DNA of 22,538 nt from G020353235 sp964569555 (GTDB taxonomy: Bacteria > Chloroflexota > Dehalococcoidia > Dehalococcoidales > JAUYDJ01), in the NCBI GenBank assembly GCA_964569555.1, contig CAZMTT010000016.1, positions 1 through 22,538 on the forward strand. Reading direction: 5' to 3'. Positions 21,380 through 22,538 of the stretch are shown piece after piece (positions within the stretch are counted from its first letter, which is position 1; each line of letters starts with the position of its first letter). The notes beneath the pieces are model-generated. The model worked only from the letters and a program-made list of their open reading frames with translations, did no database searches and was not told the DNA's origin. Both the position numbers and the translations under genes were made by a program.

Positions 21380-21868
21380 CTAGTGGCACGGGTACTCATC
21401 AATCCGCCACTCACTACCTTCCTTGACCAGAGAGAGCCTTACCTGTTGGAGTCCACTATTAACAAACAACAAGTCAACTAACATGACTGCGGTGGAGCCG
21501 GCAGGGGATAACTCAGGCCTACCATGTTTCCTGAGATAGGACTCTCCGCTGGTTGCTCTACTTGCCGAGAGTCTGGCCAAGAGATTTTCGTCACCTTCGG
21601 CAGCCCGCAGACGCTGGGATAGGCAATCCAAACAGAAGTCGAACTCTCGGTGTTCATAGGCGCTCCAAAAGCAGACTACGGTCTCTTCTATCCTCTCGCT
21701 GTCTGTTTTAGGGACAAACTCACAGATAGAGCGTACGCCGGTCATGACTTCTAGCCAGGTGCCCCAATCGAAATGAAGCCCCGTCGATCTCTCGTAAGAT
21801 GACTTTCTCTCCGCAATGCCATCATATTCCTGCTTCTTGATGCGTATTGACGTGTATTTACTGGTCAT
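21380..21868 (-). CDS. hypothetical protein: putative ribbon-helix-helix N-terminus plus NTF2-like C-terminal domain
   Basis: The 162-residue protein is preceded by a near-perfect AAAGGAGGTG site. The first 45 residues (SKYTSIRIKKQEYDGIAE, then WGTWLEVMTGV) resemble a short beta strand plus two helices, as in ribbon-helix-helix DNA-binding or antitoxin-like proteins. The rest contains FWSAYEHREFDFCLDCLS and, near the end, VRLSLVKEGSEWRIDEY, the strand pattern typical of SnoaL/NTF2/DUF4878 folds. Both assignments are from pattern alone. It sits to the right of the tRNA half and is probably cargo of the integrated element. Confidence 0.6.
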   Translation of the reverse strand: MTSKYTSIRIKKQEYDGIAERKSSYERSTGLHFDWGTWLEVMTGVRSICEFVPKTDSERIEETVVCFWSAYEHREFDFCLDCLSQRLRAAEGDENLLARLSASRATSGESYLRKHGRPELSPAGSTAVMLVDLLFVNSGLQQVRLSLVKEGSEWRIDEYPCH

Positions 21869-22102
21869 TGCCCACCTCCTTTAGTTCTCTCCTGAAATGA
21901 ATGATATGGCACGACTGACAGCTTCAAATTTAATCCAGCAAGCCAGTCATGTCAACAGCTGGCCTCACTTTGAACAATACGCTAAAAAGTGCAACGAGAT
22001 GCTGAAGTACTGAAGTTGAAGCATTACCACCAGTGGGTCACAAAATACTATATTGTGACCTTTGGAATGATTTGATTTTGGTATTATTAAATAGGCTCAC
22101 CG
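21869..22102. other. non-coding stretch with a 25-bp palindrome
   Basis: GGTCACAA (22036-22043) and TTGTGACC (22053-22060) are perfect inverted arms around 9 nt. This is operator-like, and the arms contain TCACA/TGTGA as in CRP-family sites but in the opposite order. The remaining DNA is AT-rich, holds no supportable frame, and leads into the IS3 remnant. Confidence 0.4.
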
Positions 22103-22153
22103 GAGGAGAACCGTAAGCTTAAACGGCTGGTAGCGGATTTAAGTCCAGATAAA
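22103..22153 (+). mobile_element. remnant of an IS3-family OrfA transposase
   Basis: Seventeen codons read EENRKLKRLVADLSPDK, the highly conserved C-terminal helix of IS3-family OrfA (usually followed by an acidic leucine-rich segment). The frame has no start upstream and hits TGA seven codons later with unrelated sequence, so only a fragment survives. Terminal repeats were not found. It lies against the 3' end of the broken membrane-protein gene, suggesting an old insertion followed by deletion. Confidence 0.7.
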
Positions 22154-22163
22154 TGGCAGTTCT

Positions 22164-22538
22164 CTACGGCTTGAATGACAAACGAAAGAGCCATATGGAA
22201 ACCGTTTCTATCCAGATGAGCAAAACCAGGTAGAAGAAACGCTGCAGTAGCCCCGGCGCAGGCACGTACGACTGCACAGCAAAGACTATTGATAACACCA
22301 ATCCTAAAAATGATGCGCCGATGGTGAACTAGGTGAAGCCGAACCATGACGGTTTTTTGTAGACGCTTCCGGCGAACATCCACATACCTATCAGTATCGA
22401 GATGCAGGAAGTAATAATGGCGGCATTATGCATGATACCTTCCGGATTCAGAGGGGCATTGTTCCCACCGGGGGTATCCTGAAAAACCCCGGCCAGAATC
22501 ATGCAGATACCGTATAGTGTCAGTGTAAACCAGGCTAC
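22164..22538 (-). pseudogene. DUF998-like membrane protein gene, interrupted by an in-frame TAG and cut by the window edge
   Basis: From the right edge, codons 1-69 read VAWFTLTLYGICMILAGVFQ and on to KKPSWFGFT. TAG at 22329-22331 follows, and the same frame continues for 54 codons, from FTIGASFLGLVLSIV to WIETVSIWLFRLSFKP, with a stop at 22164-22166. The two halves match one four-helix DUF998-type membrane protein (QDTPGG, MHNAA, GLLQR, then SIWLFRL near the end). The amber stop therefore splits a single gene. Either it is a nonsense mutation in decaying DNA or a sequencing error. The N-terminus lies outside the window. A 98-codon frame overlapping it in another register is a shadow. Confidence 0.65.

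Noticed and set aside
22087..22383. 98-codon minus-strand open frame at the right end
   Set aside because: The overlapping register encodes a recognisable but interrupted membrane protein; this frame shows no family features and covers the IS3 remnant on the other strand.
1..22538. CRISPR arrays, tandem repeats or rRNA genes
   Set aside because: No regularly spaced repeats or rRNA-like sequence were seen anywhere in the window.

Overview
The window looks like a chromosomal segment of an anaerobic bacterium of moderate G+C content, most plausibly a Chloroflexota of the class Dehalococcoidia. This placement is inferred from gene content and protein style: biotin scavenging without synthesis genes, a large FAD/Fe-S oxidoreductase, an HPRT fused to extra domains, and a bS22-type mini ribosomal protein. 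There is no rRNA or other marker that fixes it. Most of the window is compact core DNA with clear Shine-Dalgarno sites. The right-hand 1.4 kb is different and looks like the edge of a decayed integrated element.

Positions 1-7.1 kb: a pantothenate operon reads leftward (Rossmann/DUF2520 protein, panD, partial panB). It has its own sigma70-type promoter and a leader of about 130 nt ending in a terminator-like hairpin just before the first start codon. Upstream lie surE and cysK. cysK is divergent from htpX, whose product carries an EF-hand-like loop, and matched promoters sit between the two genes. bioY, birA and a ferritin-like/VIT1 metal transporter then run leftward.

Positions 7.1-14.2 kb: a GH38 alpha-mannosidase (+) converges on a MOFRL-type glycerate kinase (-). 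The next intergenic region holds an unassigned structured small RNA with its own promoter and terminator. A GAF / PD-(D/E)XK-like / hypoxanthine phosphoribosyltransferase triple fusion follows, then three small genes: a two-helix membrane protein, a degenerate HNH-like zinc protein, and a helical protein of unknown function.

Positions 14.2-21.1 kb: a 1026-residue FAD-linked, Fe-S and CCG-domain oxidoreductase has an unusual Met/Pro-rich tail. Then come a glycine-betaine-type binding lipoprotein and permease with no ATPase gene beside them, a GNAT acetyltransferase, a 31-codon bS22/mS38-like ribosomal protein gene, and two very small genes.

Positions 21.09-22.54 kb: the 3' half of a tRNA-Pro(GGG) gene, broken in the anticodon loop, marks what is probably an attachment site. 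To its right are an orphan ORF (putative RHH plus NTF2-like), an IS3 OrfA remnant, and a membrane-protein gene (DUF998-like) with an in-frame amber stop. This fits a decaying genomic island whose intact tRNA would lie beyond the right edge. The strongest leads are the small RNA at 11.48-11.60 kb, the pantothenate leader, the HPRT triple fusion, the EF-hand HtpX and the tRNA-half boundary.
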